From CAKZLS01 sp963771545 (GTDB taxonomy: Bacteria; Pseudomonadota; Alphaproteobacteria; Rhodospirillales; Defluviicoccaceae), in contig CAVYTX010000002.1 in assembly GCA_963771545.1 (NCBI GenBank), positions 868,001 through 932,000 of the forward strand: a stretch of DNA of 64,000 nt, in the 5' to 3' direction. The translations under genes and the position numbers were made by a program. Below are positions 63,351-64,000 of the stretch, in pieces. A model generated the notes under the pieces. The model had not been told where the DNA came from. It did not search any database and saw only the letters and a list, made by a program, of their open reading frames with translations. Position 1 is the first letter of the stretch, and each line of letters starts with the position of its first letter.

Positions 63351-64000
63351 ATGCGACGGATAACGCTATGCGCCGCGATGGTGGTGCTATTCACGGTGTG
63401 CCTTGGAAAATCGGTTTCCGCCGATTTCGTGGGGCATGGGGGGATGATTCGCGGCATTGCCGTCTCGCCCGACGGATCCCGTGTGATAACGGCCAGTTTC
63501 GATTACACCGCGCGTCTTTGGGATTTCGGCTCGCAGCTCGAACTCAACGTACTGAACGGCCACACCGGACCGGTCAACTCCGTGGCGTTCCTGCCGGACG
63601 GCGAGCGCGCCGTATCGGCGGGCGACGATGGCGCGCTCATTATCTGGAACTTGCAAAACAACAGTGTGCTCCACCGGTTCCGCGGCCATACCGCCAAAAT
63701 CGCGGATCTGGCGACTTCCCCGGCCGGCGATAGGGTGGCGACAGCCAGTTGGGACGGCACCGTTCGGTTATGGGATGCGCGGCGTCGGGCCGAAGTTCAG
63801 CGGCTTGTTCACGGTACAGCGGTCAATGCCGTGGCTTTTGCGCCAAACGGAACCAGCGTTTACACGGGCGACAAGAATGGGGAAATCCGGGTTTGGAACG
63901 TCACCGACGGCTCGCTTGTTTATAAACTGTCCGCGCACGACATGGCGGTGACCGATATCGCGGTGTCGCCGGACGGGACTCGGTTGCTGTCGGCGGGAAT
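63351..64000 (+). CDS. WD40-repeat protein, truncated by window end
   Basis: The frame from ATG 63351, directly after a GAGAGGA ribosome site, stays open to the window end (216 codons visible). A signal peptide (MVVLFTVCLGKSVSA) is followed by consecutive WD40 blades: GGMIRGIAVSPDG...ARLWD, GPVNSVAFLPDG...IIWN, AKIADLATSPAG...VRLWD, AVNAVAFAPNG...IRVWN, and the start of a fifth. Secreted WD40 proteins of this type often end in a cytochrome c domain in alphaproteobacteria, but that part is not visible. Confidence 0.88.
   Translation, partial: MRRITLCAAMVVLFTVCLGKSVSADFVGHGGMIRGIAVSPDGSRVITASFDYTARLWDFGSQLELNVLNGHTGPVNSVAFLPDGERAVSAGDDGALIIWNLQNNSVLHRFRGHTAKIADLATSPAGDRVATASWDGTVRLWDARRRAEVQRLVHGTAVNAVAFAPNGTSVYTGDKNGEIRVWNVTDGSLVYKLSAHDMAVTDIAVSPDGTRLLSAG

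Overview
The window is a 64 kb piece of a high-GC alphaproteobacterial chromosome, most likely Rhodospirillales-like. The gene arrangements support this: gltX-gltA; the cell-wall and DNA-metabolism run mltB-rlpA-dac-tmk-holB-metG-tatD; sdhE with mfd beside divergent recG; and a TauE-type permease followed by a TIGR02186-type protein. A phosphoribulokinase-transketolase-ribulose-phosphate epimerase operon points to a Calvin-Benson cycle. The genus cannot be fixed from the sequence alone.

Layout. 1-3.9 kb: citrate synthase and glutamyl-tRNA synthetase (minus strand), with a YjbQ-family gene divergent from them. 3.9-9.3 kb: an accessory patch with a TIR/NB-ARC/TPR protein, an IS110-family transposase, a cluster of REP-like palindromes, and copy A of a roughly 0.4 kb repeat rich in GTATAC motifs. 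9.3-15.4 kb: a DUF3095 protein, a TAXI-type binding lipoprotein coupled to a GltS glutamate carrier, an acyl-CoA synthetase and a bacteriohemerythrin; a tRNA-Ser(UGA) follows. 15.8-27.3 kb: a plus-strand block of protein repair, peptidoglycan remodelling, nucleotide and DNA metabolism and tRNA charging. It includes an MBL-fold hydrolase gene broken by one extra base. 27.4-37.8 kb: phosphoglucomutase, a second D,D-carboxypeptidase with SPOR domains, then a UDP-glucose/UDP-glucuronate operon (galU-ugd-phosphohexomutase) and a VWA/J-domain pair. 38.2-40.1 kb: an FAD oxidoreductase and a periplasmic binding protein.

40.1-46.4 kb is a second accessory region. It starts with copy B of the GTATAC repeat, inverted relative to copy A. 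Copy B is abutted by a 4.29 kb transposon with an IS1595-type transposase (40453-44742). The transposon has 21-bp inverted ends (19/21 matching) and an 11-bp direct repeat on each side. It carries an 84-aa gene and a lower-GC DUF262-like/HNH nuclease gene as cargo, and its own transposase gene has been split by a 1354-bp IS3-family element. The right-hand flank is a TetR-type regulator lacking its DNA-binding half. An orphan 203-aa gene and a DUF333-like gene follow.

46.4-64 kb returns to core genes: mfd, sdhE, recG, a DUF502 membrane protein, a fluoroacetate dehalogenase-like hydrolase, a Nudix hydrolase, a tandem-ACT protein, the TauE/TIGR02186/Usp trio, rpe, tkt, prk, fdhD, and the start of a WD40-repeat protein that runs off the end. 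A 276-bp MITE-like element with two strong internal hairpins lies 33 bp upstream of the prk start codon and probably forms part of the leader of the Calvin-cycle operon.

The strongest candidates for something new are the IS1595-type transposon with DUF262/HNH cargo, the TIR-STAND protein, the paired GTATAC repeats, and the MITE in front of prk.
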